Source: Diospyros lotus
Lineage: Eukaryota > Streptophyta > Magnoliopsida > Ericales > Ebenaceae
Reading direction: 5' to 3'
Assembly (NCBI RefSeq): GCF_014633365.1
Contig: NC_068340.1
Span: forward strand, 19,757,879-19,821,878
DNA length: 64,000 bases
Shown here: piece after piece, positions 19,297-32,904 of the stretch
Numbering within the stretch: the stretch's first letter is position 1
How the letters are laid out: each line of letters begins with the position of its first letter
The notes under the pieces: generated by a model
Seen by the model: the letters and a program-made list of their open reading frames with translations, nothing else
What the model was told of the DNA's origin: nothing
Databases searched by the model: none
Position numbers and translations under genes: made by a program

Positions 19297-21049
19297 CACT
19301 ACAAGAATTTAGGCTTCTTATGATAAATTATTTTGTCGCAGTAATTGTAAAAATTGTCACAACATATTTATTGTAACGAAATTGGTACTATTTAGTCAAA
19401 ATAAATCTAAATTTTAGATACAAATCATATGTTTTATCGTGATAAAGTGTATCTTGTGAAAAAAAATATTTTGTCATAATATCATCAGTTTTATTGTGAC
19501 AAAAAGTATTTTGTCACTTAAACCAACTTATTATGACAAATTATTTTGTTGTAAAAGAATTTTTTTTTTTCACAATAGGTACTATTTAGTCACAATAAAT
19601 CCACATTTTAGATACAAATCATATGTTTTATCATAACAAAGTGCATGTTGTGACAAAAAATATTGTCACAATTTAAATAGTGACAAAACTTATTTGACAT
19701 CATTTTTAATGTGTTAAAATTAATTTTGTCACTTATTTTCTAATTTGGCAATAAATATTTGATGCCCATTCTATAATGACTAATAGTTTTGTCAATTGTT
19801 TAATATTGTGAAAAATATTTTTTGATAAACTAAAAATAGTGACAAAATAAATTTCTCAAAATTATTCAATAGTGATAAAATATTTTTTTTGATGTCCCAA
19901 TAGTGATAAAAATATTTCTGTCAGTAATTAGTACAAGTGACAAATTGTTTTAGTCAGAAAATATTAATATTGATGAAGTTGTTTTTCACAAAATCAGAAA
20001 ATGTGATAAAAATATTTTTTTTCAAAATTATAAAAGGGTGACAAATATTTTTGTTATATATTAACAATGATTATATTTTTTTTTTCATAAAATCATAAAA
20101 AAGCAAAAAAAATATTTTTGTCAACATTATTAAAGGGTGACAAATATTTTTGTCATATTCTCAATGGTGACAAAAATTATTTATATGAATAATTCTAAAA
20201 AATGATTTTTTGGGGTCAAAAAATCGTAAAAGTGACAAATGTTTTGAAAAATGTGACAATTTTTTTGGGTCAAAATTAGAAAATATAAAATTATTTTTCA
20301 ATAATGTAATATTGAGAAAAATATTTTTTCCATTTGTCATAACTATAATAATAACAAGCAATGACAAGTGTTTTTTGTTTGGTTGAAATGTTTTTAGTGA
20401 TAAGAGTCATGTTGAAATTATTTTTACTATAGATCTTGTTCATTCTTGTATCAAATATTTTTTGTCTGTTTCTTCATATTCAAAGTATTGCCGTAACAAT
20501 TTAAATGCAATTCAAACTTTAAACTAAAAATTAAATAGACTACAAATATAATAAAATCAACAATGTTGAATATAATAAATAAAATCAACAATATGGATAA
20601 AAATAAACCAAAATATGGAAAGTCGTCATTATTAAAATAAAAACATTGCTAAAAAAAAAAAATCTACTTTCAATCCTAAAACATAAAAATTAAATAAAGT
20701 TACTTGGCACCAAACATCCTTGATCTTCATCCACTTGTTGCTCCATAATTTCACTTGTTGTTCCATAAATTCAGTCTACCAAAAAAGAAAAAAATTATTA
20801 GAGTAAATGAAAATTAAATGAATTTAAATTAAATAAAATACTTAATTAATAATCAAATTATATGTTTGCCTTCATGAAAAGAAGCAGATGTATTCACTTC
20901 CCCTTTTCGTTCAAACCTCAATTAATGCATAAAAGTTTTTCTAAGAAAATAAAAAATTATAAATATATCTCACCTCAATTTTTGAGAAAAAAGGGCTTCT
21001 TAAGAATATCTGTCATTTTTTTCCAATAAAACACTCTTAAAAGTGCCAA

Positions 21050-23545
21050 TAGTTGAGTGACAATTCCTACCTCTATGTGAGGGTATAAGAGTTAATTTTA
21101 TAAGTAGTGTATGTGAGAACTTACGGAAGTGTAGGTGTCTAAATGTAAATCTTGGAAATGGCTGAAGATTCCTTTAGGTTTATTGATGTGCATAAATAAT
21201 TTGAAGATGCAGCTAGCTCGCGTGGTCGCGCACACGCGCACATAGGAGCAGCAGGTCGCAGGATTGAGGCTTGGTGCATTCGTGCAATGGAGGAGATTTT
21301 GTTGGAATTTTCCAGCCAATGGCCCCCCAAACGACGTCGTTTTGAGGGCTAAAGGTGGTGCAATTGGGTTGCCATGTGGCGCACGCTAGAGAGCCCAATC
21401 CCTTACCTTTTAACCTCCGATTTTGGGTGAATTCGGCCACCAAATTAACAACAAACAGTGAGGAATTGGGGAGAAGAAGCAGCAGCGCGCAACCATGAAA
21501 ATTGGGGGAGAAATTCAAGGAAAAATGAGGAAAAAATGCCGTTTAATTAAAGTTTAATTATACAGGTAAGTTGAGTAAATTGTGTAAATAAATTTGTATG
21601 GTTGAAATTTAATTTGGGGTGCGATTTTATTAATTTCTGGTTGAATTGAATTATTTTGCAGCGTGTATTAATTTAGCGGCGTGTAAGCGTATAAACACCA
21701 GAATCAGTTAATTTAAGGCAAGCTCTTCACTCCCTTCATGATTCTCATTTGATTTATGAATTATATGTCTTCCCTCAACCCAATTTGGTTATAAAAATTA
21801 ATTGTGTACATTATAGTTAATTATTATTCCAATTTTATTAAATTAAATTAAATAGGAGACTTTTGGGGTTTAATTCTGTAAGTGCTTACAGGGTATCGTA
21901 TCGCCTCTACTTCCTTGGGAATGATGCCGAACCTGGTGTGGGCTAGGTTCTTAGTAAGTCAGTTGTGGTTGTGGGTACCTTTTGGGGTAAGTTGTTGTAA
22001 CTGGAAGTCTCGGGAATTGCTTGTGTGAGTCGTAGGGTATAGGATATACAACTACTGACTGTCGATTGTTGGGTCGTGGCAGTTGATGGCTGGATGTATG
22101 GGCGTTAGTTATCAGCTGTTATGATAGACTATAGATGGGTCGGGCAAGTTGGTACCATTAGACACCAATTTTTGGTGTTGTGCCTATCATAATGTGGTTA
22201 TAGTTTCCTGTGGGCGTGAGTGTAATGACAAGCGGCGTGAGCTGTCGTCTGGTGAGGTAACGTGTTGACTGTTTATGACACTGGAACTAACCCTCATCGG
22301 GCCGAGGGCGGTTGTTGAACAGTTGTTCTTGGTCATGAATTGTCGACTGGTACTTGATCACTATCGACCGACTCTGTCATTATGTGGCATATTGCATGAC
22401 ATCACATTTCGTGGGATCGGGCTTACATTCATTAAGGGTCATGCTTTGTATGTACAGGGAAGTGTGCTCATTGGCATAACCCGATTGACCTGTTGAGTGC
22501 CAATTTGGGTACGATAGGCGAGCATGTGCATTTAGAGCATTTTGCTTGTGTGAGTTCCTATGTGGGCGTAGCATGGCCTGATGGTTGGCTTATGGGGGCT
22601 TTGCCATCATGTTAATGTTATAGGAGCCATTGCATTTATTATTTGTTGCATTGTGAGGTTACCGTTTGATTTAGTATATGATTGTGGTTTGTGGTATGGA
22701 GTTGACCCTCGATAGCTATGAGTGTGAGCTAGGCTCCAGATAACTATGACACGAGGACTTCGGTATGTGACTGTGATGAGAGCTTCAGGCTCGTGCGGAT
22801 CGTGTTGTGAGAGCCTCAGGCTCATGTGCTTTATGCTAGTTTGTTCATGGTTGTGGCAGGTTTGTATGCTCGGACTTGGGTGCCAGGATGTGCATTTCTT
22901 ATGTGGGCCCCAAGGATTTTTATGTGTATTGTTATATTTATGCGGAGTATTGGGTTCTCTATTGCACGGTATGGCATGGCATTTTCATATGCTGCATTGC
23001 ACTTTTTGCGGGTGTATTCTAGGTGAGGGGTGTACTCCTAACATTGTCATTGTTATGTTGCGAGGTGTACTTCGATTGTTGTCTATTTCTGGTTTATCTT
23101 TGTCTAGCGAGGCATGTGTCGGGTATGGCTATTTCTAGTTTTGGTCTGTCTTACCTGCATTTAGTGGGATGCATTCCAGTGTAGATGGTCTATATCCAGC
23201 CTAACCTCCATTCTTTTATTATGCTTGCTGAGTCTTGTGGCTCATCTTGTTTTTATCATCATTCTAGGTGTAGGAGTTGACATAGCGGCTAGACTATTTG
23301 GCATGTTAGTTGTAGATAACTGTGTGTACAGGGCAATCCTGACTAAAAAGATCCGTAAGGTGCGAGTTGTGATCAGGGGCTTGGATAGTGTTACTTGTTT
23401 GGTTTATCTGATTACTATGTTGTTATGTATGATTAAGCCCCTAAGTGGTTTATTTCATATTTATCTAGTTTCTGCTGTTGTGGTGAGATGTATGATTATT
23501 AATGAATTGCAATTTAAATTGAAGGAAAATTTTCGGATCATCACA
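21050..23545 (+). repeat. Degenerate Del/Tekay-like LTR within the CACTA element
   Basis: Sequence from about 22500 to 23260 is homologous to 29150-29930 (GCGAGCATATGCATT, GTGGGCGTAGCATGGCC, GGGGGCTTTGCCATCA, CTTGCTGAGCCTTGTGGCT). It ends GGATCATCACA at 23545, a variant of the usual LTR end. The left boundary is uncertain. No ORF of note. Confidence 0.5.
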
Positions 23546-24609
23546 ATAATATAACAAGATTTTACTCTATGTCATTTAATCATATATTGGATTTGCAAAA
23601 GATGGTGTCTTAGGAGATTACAATACTTTATAGCATAGATCTTTACTGTGATCATTTAACTTTGTTATGAAAATAGTAAATCTTTGTTCAATATTCATAA
23701 ATGAAATATTTAACTGCAATCATTTCACTATCTAAGATCTTTTTCCCTAACTAGTTTTTCCATTGGTAGGGGTAATTAATCAAATTGAGTTAATTAATTT
23801 ATCGTCATATATATTGATTTGACTTGTTGTTATCAACTTTATCTGTCTCATTTGATTGGATTGACAATTGATAAATGTGTACATGGTTGTAATTTTTTAA
23901 TCAATGATCTAACAATAGAATAACATATGTTAGTTAGAATTCATTTGCACCAACGAAACATGATATGTAAAAATTTATAATAAAATATTTAAATTAAACC
24001 TTCTTCTTTTTAGGGTTGTTGATCAAATTTTTTAAACATTTTCAACTAATAAGGTTTGGGATCGATTGATATATGTGTATATATATATATATTATGATAA
24101 AATATAGAAACTAAAATTGTATTTGAAAAAATATATTTGTCAAGATATTTAATTAATATTGGTTCCATTATGACAAAATATTATAACAAAATATTTTTGT
24201 CGCTTCATGTCTTATTTTTCTATTGTGATAATATTTTGAAAATTTTTATTTTGTCACTAGATTATTATTTTATTATGTCTAATAGGATGTGTTTTATGAA
24301 AAAATTGAATTCATCAAAATATTCTTGTAATAAGAATTATTATTTATTGTGACTAAAATTTTTTGTAATTACATCTTATGTGCTTAAATATTGTGACAAA
24401 ATTTTTGGTGACAAAATTATTTTATCACGTTACATAAGTTGAATTGGTGCCAAGTTGATGTGATAAAATTTTATAACAAAAATTATTTTATCATTATAAA
24501 TTAATTGCATGACAAAATATTATGTCAAAGTATTTGTTGTTACAACTTTTTCCACATTTTGAATTTTTCATGAGAAAATTATATTTTGTCATAAAAAGAA
24601 TACTTTGCG

Positions 24610-24785
24610 TATGGGTGTACTAGAGCGCACATGGGCGTGGTATAGCGTGCTTGGGGCGCGACATAAGTGTGGCTGGTGCAAGGGGCATGTTGGGCATACC
24701 CATAAGTGTGGCTCATACGCATGACATGGCCTTGTGTGGGGCAAGTTGGGCAAGGCTGTGTAGGTTGTTGCGCCTTGCTTTTTCC
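24610..24785. other. GC-rich island in the AT-rich CACTA interior
   Basis: About 175 bases rich in GGGCGTGG, GGGGCGCG and TGGCATGTTGGGC interrupt very AT-rich subterminal repeats, directly after a copy of the element's near-terminal sequence. It is possibly a captured genomic fragment. No reading frame is recognised. Confidence 0.35.
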
Positions 24786-25012
24786 CTCTTTCTTTATTAT
24801 ATTATGCATTTGATATTTTTGATGTATTTGACTTTTTTCCTTCACTTCGAAATTTTTTAATGAAAATTAAAAATTACTATTCATAAAATATTATTTTATT
24901 ATTTTCAATATTTGTAATTAGCATTGGCACAAAAAGTTTGGCATCAATATTTTATGACAAAATATCATAATATTAAACAAAAGTCAAATTTCTAAAGTTT
25001 TTGTTGTTAAAT

Positions 25013-25525
25013 AAGAAACTTAAAATCTGTTCTCTTTACTATTTTTAATTTTCTAAAATAATGAAAATACGTTTATTTTGTTGTTTTCAAAAATAACTTT
25101 TTGAAAATAAGAAAAAAATTTGTAAATAAAACTCAAAATAGGAAAATGTTGCTTTGATTATTTTTAGCCAAAACAACCAAAACATAGAAAAAATGGGGAA
25201 ATTTATTTATTTATTTATATTTTATTCTTGTAACGGGAAAAAATATTATAAGATTCACTAATTTTAAATTGTATATATTTCTTAATAATATATTAGAATT
25301 AAATAGTTCTAAATTACTGAATAATCAAATTTATTGAATAAAATGTCATTAAAAAATTATTCTCAAAATCTAAACAAAACATGGTTTCTAATTTTCTATT
25401 TTGAAAAATAATTTTTTAGAATGACAAATATAATGCGTTTTCTGGTTTTTAAAATCAAATTAACAAAACAGAAAACTGAAAATAAATTCAAAATTCAAAA
25501 CTAAAAATTAAAATTCGAAGAACTT
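25013..25525. repeat. Dispersed MITE-like repeat, copy related to 60166-60692
   Basis: From TTCTCTTTACTATTTTTAATTT to AAAATTCGAAGAACTTTAAC it parallels 60175-60690, including TTGTATATATTTCTTAATAATATATTA and CTAATTTTCTATTTTGAAAA. Its ends are degraded. Confidence 0.55.
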
Positions 25526-26570
25526 TAACTTTTAGGGTTAAATCAAAACAACAAAGGTAGAATAATTTTTTTTTTTTAAGAAAGGAAAGGATGGAGGGAA
25601 ATTTTTAACAAAAATTATAAATTGCAAAAATTTAAATATTAATTTATTAATTTTCAAGATATCTAATTAATATTGGCACCAAAAATTCGGTGTCAATATT
25701 TTATGATAAAATATTATAACAAAAGTCAAAATTCTTAATTTTTTTTTAAATAAAAAGCTTAAAATTTTGCAGCCAATTAAAATAGAAAAGGTGGAATAAA
25801 ATTTTTAAAAAGGGAAAGGATGGAAAGAAATTTTTAAGAAAAATTAAATTCACCAAAAGTTAAATATTATTTCATTATTTTAATTTTTTAGAGTTTATTT
25901 TATAATTTATTAATATATCTTCTTAGGATATCTAATTAATATTAGGGCTAAATATTTTATGATAAAATATTATAACAAAATATTTTTGTCACTACATGTC
26001 TTTTGTTATTTATTTTGACAAAATATTTTAAATTTATTGTGTCACTAGATTATTATTTTTTATGCCTAATATGATGTATTTTTATGAAGAAATTAAATTC
26101 AATAATATTATTTTTTTATTTAAATTATTTTTATCACAAAAAATTGAATTTCTTGTGACATACATATTTTTATCATATTGTTTTTATAATAGTATGTTGT
26201 GATAAACTATTTTTGTTATAAAAATTATTACTTATTGTGACTAATTTTTTTTGTAATTACATCCTATATGATGAAATATTGTGACAAAGTTTTTGGCGAT
26301 AAAATTATTTTGTCATATTATGTAAGTTGAATTGGCCAAAAAATTTGGTGTCAACTTGATGTGAAAAAATTTCCTAAAAAAAATTATTTTGTCACTATAA
26401 ATTATCTACCTTACTATACTTTGACAAAATATTATGTAAAAATATTATTTGTCACAACTTTACTCACTTTTTGAATTTTGCATGAGGAAATTCTATTTTG
26501 TCACAAAAAGAATACTTTTTGTAATTAAATAATTGTTATTTTGTCACAATATTCTAAAATTCTTATAGTG

Positions 26571-27614
26571 CTCCTCTCTATGGGCAACCCCACATTACGG
26601 GCACGTGATTGTTCCTCGATCACCATGATGACCCACCAACCAATCACAAGATGCTGTGATATGTGCACAAAATAGAAAGAACATGCTTGAAACAAAGGAA
26701 ACATGAAATGTAAGCTACAAACCACACATAAATGAAACAAAGTATGTTCAAGATCAAGCAAGAGGCATGTATGAACCACTCACAAATAAAATAATAGATG
26801 GTCAAGATGAAGCAAAGTACATGCAAGAATGATTTACATGCACTTTTCAGATGTACTGTTCACGTTTTTCGGTTTAGGTTTCAGATGTATTGTTCTCTTT
26901 TCGGATGAACCACTCACAAATAAAAGAACCACTCACCTTGACTGTTTACCTTTCGAATGTACTGTTCACGTTTGTCGGTTTAGGTTTTCTATAGAAAACA
27001 TGAATTTTCGTAAATTAAACACCAAATATTTTTACATAGGATTGTTCTAATTAATTTAATCTAATTTTTTGTGAAATTGTAGGTAAAAAATACAAGCCAT
27101 GCACCCTTACGCGCCCCAAGAAGGATGGCCATGCGATTGCATGCGCAGCCTCTCTTTGGCCCATGTTTTGCACTCGTCGCCTTCTTCTCCGGCGACGATG
27201 ACGTTACAGCTCAATTTTTTGGCCATATCTCCCTTGTTTTAGCTCTGATTCGACCCCTGTTTAAACCTACGACTTCCTCCTCTATAGGAATATAAGATTA
27301 AATAAGACTTACCTTGCTGTTTTTCAGTAGTTTCGGCCCAGATTTTGGTGAAGCTTTAAAAACTCCAGCGAAGCCCATTTCTCCCCCGTTTCTCCACCTA
27401 TTTCACTCTTTCTTTTTTGCAGAATCTACCCCTTTCTCAAGAGCACAATTCTCACCTCACTGCCTATTAACCCCAATCCAATTTTAGCCCGAACTCACTT
27501 GAATTGGCTTAGTTAAACTTTGATCCTATTTATAGAAATCCCAATCTAATCACGTGTTGCCACCTCGGGGTTATTTATGAGGCATCATCATGACATCCAA
27601 GTGGGCAATGGTTG
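26571..27614 (-). repeat. Split Del/Tekay-like LTR, second segment
   Basis: It continues 18619-19296 across the CACTA element. A short internal duplication at 26846-26990 (CAGATGTACTGTTCACGTTT and variants) and a GC-richer stretch (27095-27200) occur here. No gene. Confidence 0.5.
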
Positions 27615-30289
27615 TGTAACGACCCAGTAGTGGGTCTAGGAGTTTATTAATATTTTATTTATGGGCATTTGAAATTTTGCCCCTATAAAATTAAATGTGG
27701 GAAATATTTTTATGTGGTAAAATGTATGTAAGTAAATTATGTGTTTATTAATGAACAGGGCTTTGAAATTGGGTTGAGGCCAAGGGTAAATTTTTTTGTG
27801 ATTTATGAGAAGTAAAGTTGTAAGGCCCATTGGGCCCTAAGATGGAAATTCACAATTAGATAAAAGAGGACAAATGGGGAAATTCACAATTGGAGAGATT
27901 AAATAAAAAAGGAAAGAAATGGAAAATGAAGCAAATTATCAATAGGGGCATGGATATTTGATGGCGTATGAGGGGCAAAATTGAAATTTGGAGAGGGGGT
28001 GGTTGGAGAAGAGACATGCAACCCATTCTCCCACATGCCTTTCTTTTCCTTCCAATTTCTCCTCTTTTTCTTCATCTCCTTGCTCCTTCTTGGTAGGTAT
28101 TCTTCTTTTTCTTCTTCTTGGTGGAATTGGAGCTTTAAAGGTGGGAGGATTTGCAGCTTTGATGAGGTTTCTTCTTCTTCTTCTTTTTCTTATTTTCTTC
28201 GTTTCAAGCTTCAAAGGCAAGTTCTCCTTGCACTTTTATTTTATTTTGTACAAGCTTTCCATCTTTTTCATTGTGATGTCGAAATGTTTCATAGTTTTTC
28301 GTCCCCTCATTGTTAAAAATTATTGTCAGTATCAGTTGTATATTTTCTTTATTTTTCCTTCGAACCGTATGTCATGTCAAAACTTTTGTCGATCTTGTTG
28401 TTAGTCTCATGGGGCTTGTTCACCCTATTTTTCATTCAATGAATGAGATTTGTGGGTTAGGAAGTTAGTGGTGGTCGTTTTGGGGTGTTTTGGGTCCATT
28501 TCGTGTGTTTTGTGTGCATCGAGTTGACTAATCTTGGGGTTTAGTCGACTCAACAGAGTCTAGTTTTCTCAAATTTTGTGCCAGCCCTCGGCCTATTAGA
28601 CTAATCAATCTACTCAGCTGACTAAGCATTAGTTTACTATTCCATTTCCTTCAACTCTGCGCACCTTGTACTCTTTTGACCATAACTTTTTGTTGCGACC
28701 CTAACTCGATAAGATTTGATTTGGTGTAGGATTTGATCCATTTGAACAACTCTTGAGCCTTTGGACTTCCTTTGAATTGTATGCTTGATTTGTAGCTTTC
28801 TCCTTCCTTAAACTTCATTTAATCTTTAATTTTAGAAACAAATACTTCCACCTTGACCCAATTACTAGTTTTATCAAATAATTTCCCTTAATTTATATGG
28901 TGGAGCCTATTTAAATGTGAATTGTGTAAAATGACCAAGAACCTTAATGGGAAATAACTACAAGTGTGTGAATGTCACTTGTTATAACATCGTTTGTGGC
29001 TATGTTGCATGGCATTGTGATACTATATTTGTTCGCATTATGATGGTGGGTCATGGGTTGCATTTATTGAGGGGTCATGCTTTGTATGTGTTGGGATCGT
29101 GAGCATGGACATGACATTGTTGGCTTGTGAGTGTTGACTTGTGTATGTTAGGCGAGCATATGCATTAGAGCATTCGTGTGTGTGAATTCCTACGTGGGCG
29201 TAGCATGGCCCGATACTTGGTTTATGGGGGCTTTGCCATCACATTAATGCTGCAAGAGCCATTGTATTCCTTATATGCTGCATTGCATGGGAGTGTTGGA
29301 CCGGGTACCGTGTACTAACCAAAGGCTGGGCGTACTGAACTGGGAATTGTGTACTAGCCAAAGGTGTACTAGATCGGGGCCACTGGACGGGCGATGGTGA
29401 TGGGTGTGATATGAGAGCCTTGGGCTCATGTTATTGTTTTAGTAGTCTGCTCTCAACTACTAGTAGGTTTGTATACCGGTTCTTGGGTGCCAATGTCTGC
29501 ATTTTATGTGGGCCCCAAGGACCCTATATGTGCATCTATGAATTTATGTTATGGCTGGGTATCGTGTTATATGACCACATGGCATGGATTGTGTGTTGTT
29601 TATGTATATGAGACTAGCATGTGTTTTCATATACAGCATGATATGCATGATGTTCAGGGAAAGTTTGGTCATATCCATTTTTCGTTGTTTTTCTACACTT
29701 GTCGAGCCTTATGGCTTAATTTGAAAAATGTGTTTTGATGAAACATAAGAAAGTGTATTTATTTGAGGATGTTGTTGTCTAGTGTAGAAAGCATGAACCT
29801 AATGGTTGTTTAGATGTTGGGTAGTGATTTTCTTTTAGCTCTGAGTTATTCATGCCTTCATATATCGTTCTATGGATGTTTCGCTTTGCTATATACTTGC
29901 TGAGCCTTGTGGCTTACTTTGTTTCTTTTGTCATTCTAAGAAAGTGGAAGATAGATATTTGGGGCGAGTTCTGGTTAGATGTGTACAGAGATGTCTTGGT
30001 CTCAAAATTCATGAGTGTAATTTTGAGGGCATGAGTAGAGGATTCCATTTTGTATTTAAAGTTGTGGTGCCTTTTTTTTTTTTTTGAAAATGTATAGGTG
30101 GTAAGCCCAAGATGATGATGTAAAGAATGTTGTAATATTTATTATGACTCATATTGATAGAGAGCAAATATGGAAATGAAAAGATTTTTTTTACAATTTT
30201 GAGTATTTTTTTGTATATGTATGCATTTTGAATGGATCTTCTCTTAGATTTCCTATGCTAGCGGGAAAATCCGGGAACGGGCCCTGATA
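27615..30289 (+). mobile_element. Solo LTR, Del/Tekay-like Ty3/gypsy, 2675 bp, TSD GGTTG
   Basis: It starts TGTAACGACCC and ends CCCTGATA, and is flanked by GGTTG at 27610-27614 and 30290-30294. There is no internal domain, so it is the product of LTR-LTR recombination. It is homologous to the inverted copies at 46971-49927 and 51992-57755. The CT-rich block (28040-28200), the GAGTCGACTAAT-rich stretch (28520-28640) and the CTTGCTGAGCCTTGTGGCT motif (29896-29914) are shared landmarks. The terminal CA has become TA here. Confidence 0.88.
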
Positions 30290-30627
30290 GGTTGCTTGCC
30301 ACATGCTCCTACACCTCATGCTCCATTTTGCGTGTGTCATCATGACTTCCAACGGCCTGTTCCTCCGGTTCGTTTTTTTTACAATTTCATTACTAGTTTT
30401 CAACAATTATGCATCGGCCCAAAACTTTGCACTATTATACTTTGGCCTAAGTCTTTGAGTTATTGCATCTTGACTCAAACTTTTCAAAAATTGCGCTTTT
30501 ACCTGAAGTTCAATAATTACGATTTTGTCCCTAGTTCAGAAACTGTACTTTTATCTCGGGACTTTCATAATCCTTTGAAATGTCTTATTTCCTAAAATAT
30601 TTAAATTTAAAAATCTCAGGAATTACA
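30290..30627 (-). repeat. Split Del/Tekay-like LTR, third (5') segment
   Basis: On the minus strand it would begin TGTAATTCCTGAGATTTTT at 30627. That resembles the start near 49979 (TAATACTTGAGAATTT), with phrases such as GGGACAAAATCGTAATTATTG. The outer target duplication was not found, so the boundary is tentative. Confidence 0.4.
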
Positions 30628-30639
30628 CGATTTCTAGCT

Positions 30640-30870
30640 TGATGACTAAGATGCATAAGTAAAAAGAGATGATAGACACCCTCTTTCAACACTTAGGGAT
30701 CACCCAAATACCCCTACCTTATCCTCCATCAGCTTCGACCCCTCTAGAGGTTCCAATTCAACCTGTTGTTCTAGCCGATCTAGTAACTTATACTCTTTAT
30801 GACCTAGCCAACACTCATGGGTATCATGATAAGTTTTATGAGTCTTGATGTTATGACATTTCTATGGAAT
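30640..30870 (+). other. Coding-like fragment, unrecognised
   Basis: One frame is open for about 70 codons and reads KEMIDTLFQHLGITQIPLPY followed by Pro-rich and then LADLVTYTLYDLANTHGYH before a stop. It resembles the tail of plant CACTA/Ptta-type proteins and lies beside subterminal-like repeats. There is no start codon or complete domain. Confidence 0.3.
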
Positions 30871-31084
30871 TTGTTGTTAGTTATTTATTTTCAAAATTTG
30901 TTAATTATTTGTTTGCATGTATTTTGAGGATTTTGAATGATTCTTTTAAATATTAATAATTTTTTGTATATGAAGGAATTTTTTAATTCTTTGTTACGGA
31001 TTACTGCTGTGATTGTTGTTGGAATTGTGGATATTACATGTTAATAGGTTTTTGATTTTTGAAATTTGGGATAATTTTAGATAT

Positions 31085-31365
31085 AACATACATTTTTGCC
31101 TACAGGGACAAATTCTTCTGTCTCTAAAGATTGAAATGGCCTTTAGAGATGATTTTTTTGTTGTCTCTAAGAACCATTTCGAATTTTTTTCTATCTCTAA
31201 GGAATTTTTTTCATCTCTAACTAGATAAGAAAATGGAAATTCGTCTCTAATGTGTTAGAGATGACCCTTTCAAAGACAACATTGTTTCAGTCTCTAAATC
31301 TTTCTTTGACCACTTAGAGACGAAATTTTGTAGGTTTAGAGACTGATTTTTTTTTTGTTTTTAAA
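31085..31365. repeat. GTCTCTAA/TTAGAGAC repeat cluster (probable CACTA-type edge)
   Basis: Short units GTCTCTAA and TTAGAGACG recur about twelve times in both orientations after GCCTACAGGGAC at 31098. This looks like the subterminal region of a further DNA transposon, but no CACTA end was found. Confidence 0.45.
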
Positions 31366-31993
31366 TTAAGGTTTTTTTTTTTTTTTTTAAGTGAATGAAG
31401 ATAGGGAAACCAATAGGAGGCAGGGATGAAAATTGTTGTGGCTAGGGGTAAGTGTTGGAGCAGGGGTTAAGGCGAGGGTCTGAAAGAAAATGGAGATGAA
31501 ACCTTGGTTGCATGGAGCAAAGGGAGGCGAAAATGAAGGTTTTGGTGCCTAGAAATGAGCATCAGAGTAAGGGAAATGGTTGGATATCTATATGAAGGAA
31601 TTGGAGAAAGGGGAAGAGGATGGAAGTTTCTGGTGAGGCTTCATTAGGATGACACTTTTTCAATTTAATTAGATTTGAGTGAGGGCTTAAATAGAGTTTT
31701 CATTTGGGTAAATTACACTTAGACCACATACGATTTAAGATTGGCCTTGGAAGTCCCTATGATTACAATTTTTTGCTCACTATCCCCTTCTGCCACTAAC
31801 ACCTTTAACTAAATCAAAATTTTGTTAATTAAAACTAAATTAAAGTAAACAACAAACAATACACAATATAGTATAAAAAAATAAAAAGTAAAAAATTTGT
31901 ATTTGGATGCTTTTTAGTTCAAATACCCTTATCCCGAAAACACAATAGCAAACTTGTATTGTATTCCCACCATAGTTATTAAACTGTATCACC
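31366..31993. other. No gene or clear repeat seen
   Basis: A purine-rich stretch (31390-31640) and AT-rich flank without a credible reading frame. Confidence 0.4.
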
Positions 31994-32904
31994 TTAGCCT
32001 ATTAGATTGCGAGCGAGCCAATCAAATAGTTTGATTCAAGAAAAAGATTAGATATGCATATAAATTGGTCAAAATCAACCAATTTTTCTATGAAGGGGTT
32101 AAATTGATAAAATAAATAAGCAAGGTAATTTTATTTTTTATTCAAAAGTACAAAATAGTCCACAATTTTTAAAGATTTATTTTCTTCAAATAAAGGGATA
32201 AATTAGACTTTGTGAAGAAAACATAAAAAGGACAAACATAAAATCAAAAGGGTTAACTGACAATTGAAACTTGAAACAACCATCTCCCGATTCTTTCTAA
32301 AGGCAATTTCCATTTCTCCGTTAAGCCATAAACTATTGTCTCACATAGTTTGAAGGTATTAGTAGTCAATGGAAGGGATGGCTTCGATACTTTGAAATGA
32401 ATAAATTATTGTATTAACAGTTTCTATCAAATTCTTTTTTTTTTTTTTATCCTTGATAAACATTCTATATCCAATTCTAATTTGCATGTTTTGCAACTAT
32501 GGGATTTTGAAAATCTTAATTAATTTTTTGTTGTTAATTATTTCCTAGTAATTAAATTTGAACATTTGATTCATTCTTTCGTGTTATTTTAATTGTTTTT
32601 AATATTTGTGGAATATTATTTTAAATAATATTTATATAACCCAAATTAAGAAGACAATAAAATTAAGGCCCAAATAAACAAAAAAGAAATCTAAACACAA
32701 AATCAAATGGGAAAGTGAAATAAGATAACATCAAATTGTCACGAGATCATTATTTTATTACCCCAGAGCAGAGCTTCAGTTTTTAGAGCAGATTCATAAA
32801 ATAACATTTTATTTTCTATTCTTTTTGTCTAGCACAGATGCAGCATGCATATGAATCTAACTAACTGCACTTTCTGTGGCGGTTTCCGACTGCTGCCGAC
32901 GGAG

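Larger units (their letters stand above)
19297..26570. mobile_element. 7.3 kb CACTA element inside an LTR
   Basis: It begins CACTACAAGAATTT and ends AAATTCTTATAGTG, inverted repeats with one mismatch over 14 bases. Flanks are CCC (19294-19296) and CTC (26571-26573), a 3-bp duplication with one difference. The outer 1.2 kb on the left and much of the right are packed with GTGACAAAAT/ATTTTGTCAC units, the subterminal transposase-binding pattern. The interior (about 20700-24000) has no transposase but holds a degenerate Del/Tekay-like LTR. The right subterminal region occurs twice (about 24135-24600 and 25920-26570), suggesting an internal duplication. Non-autonomous. Confidence 0.82.

Noticed and set aside
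21139..21518. Overlapping minus-strand ORFs of 60-100 codons in a GC-richer stretch
   Set aside because: Two frames overlap with no recognisable domain, inside degenerate LTR/CACTA DNA.
27981..28404. Long overlapping plus and minus ORFs in the CT-rich block
   Set aside because: Low-complexity CTTCTT tract of a solo LTR gives Phe/Ser- or Arg/Lys-rich frames. The same block recurs in the other LTR copies.
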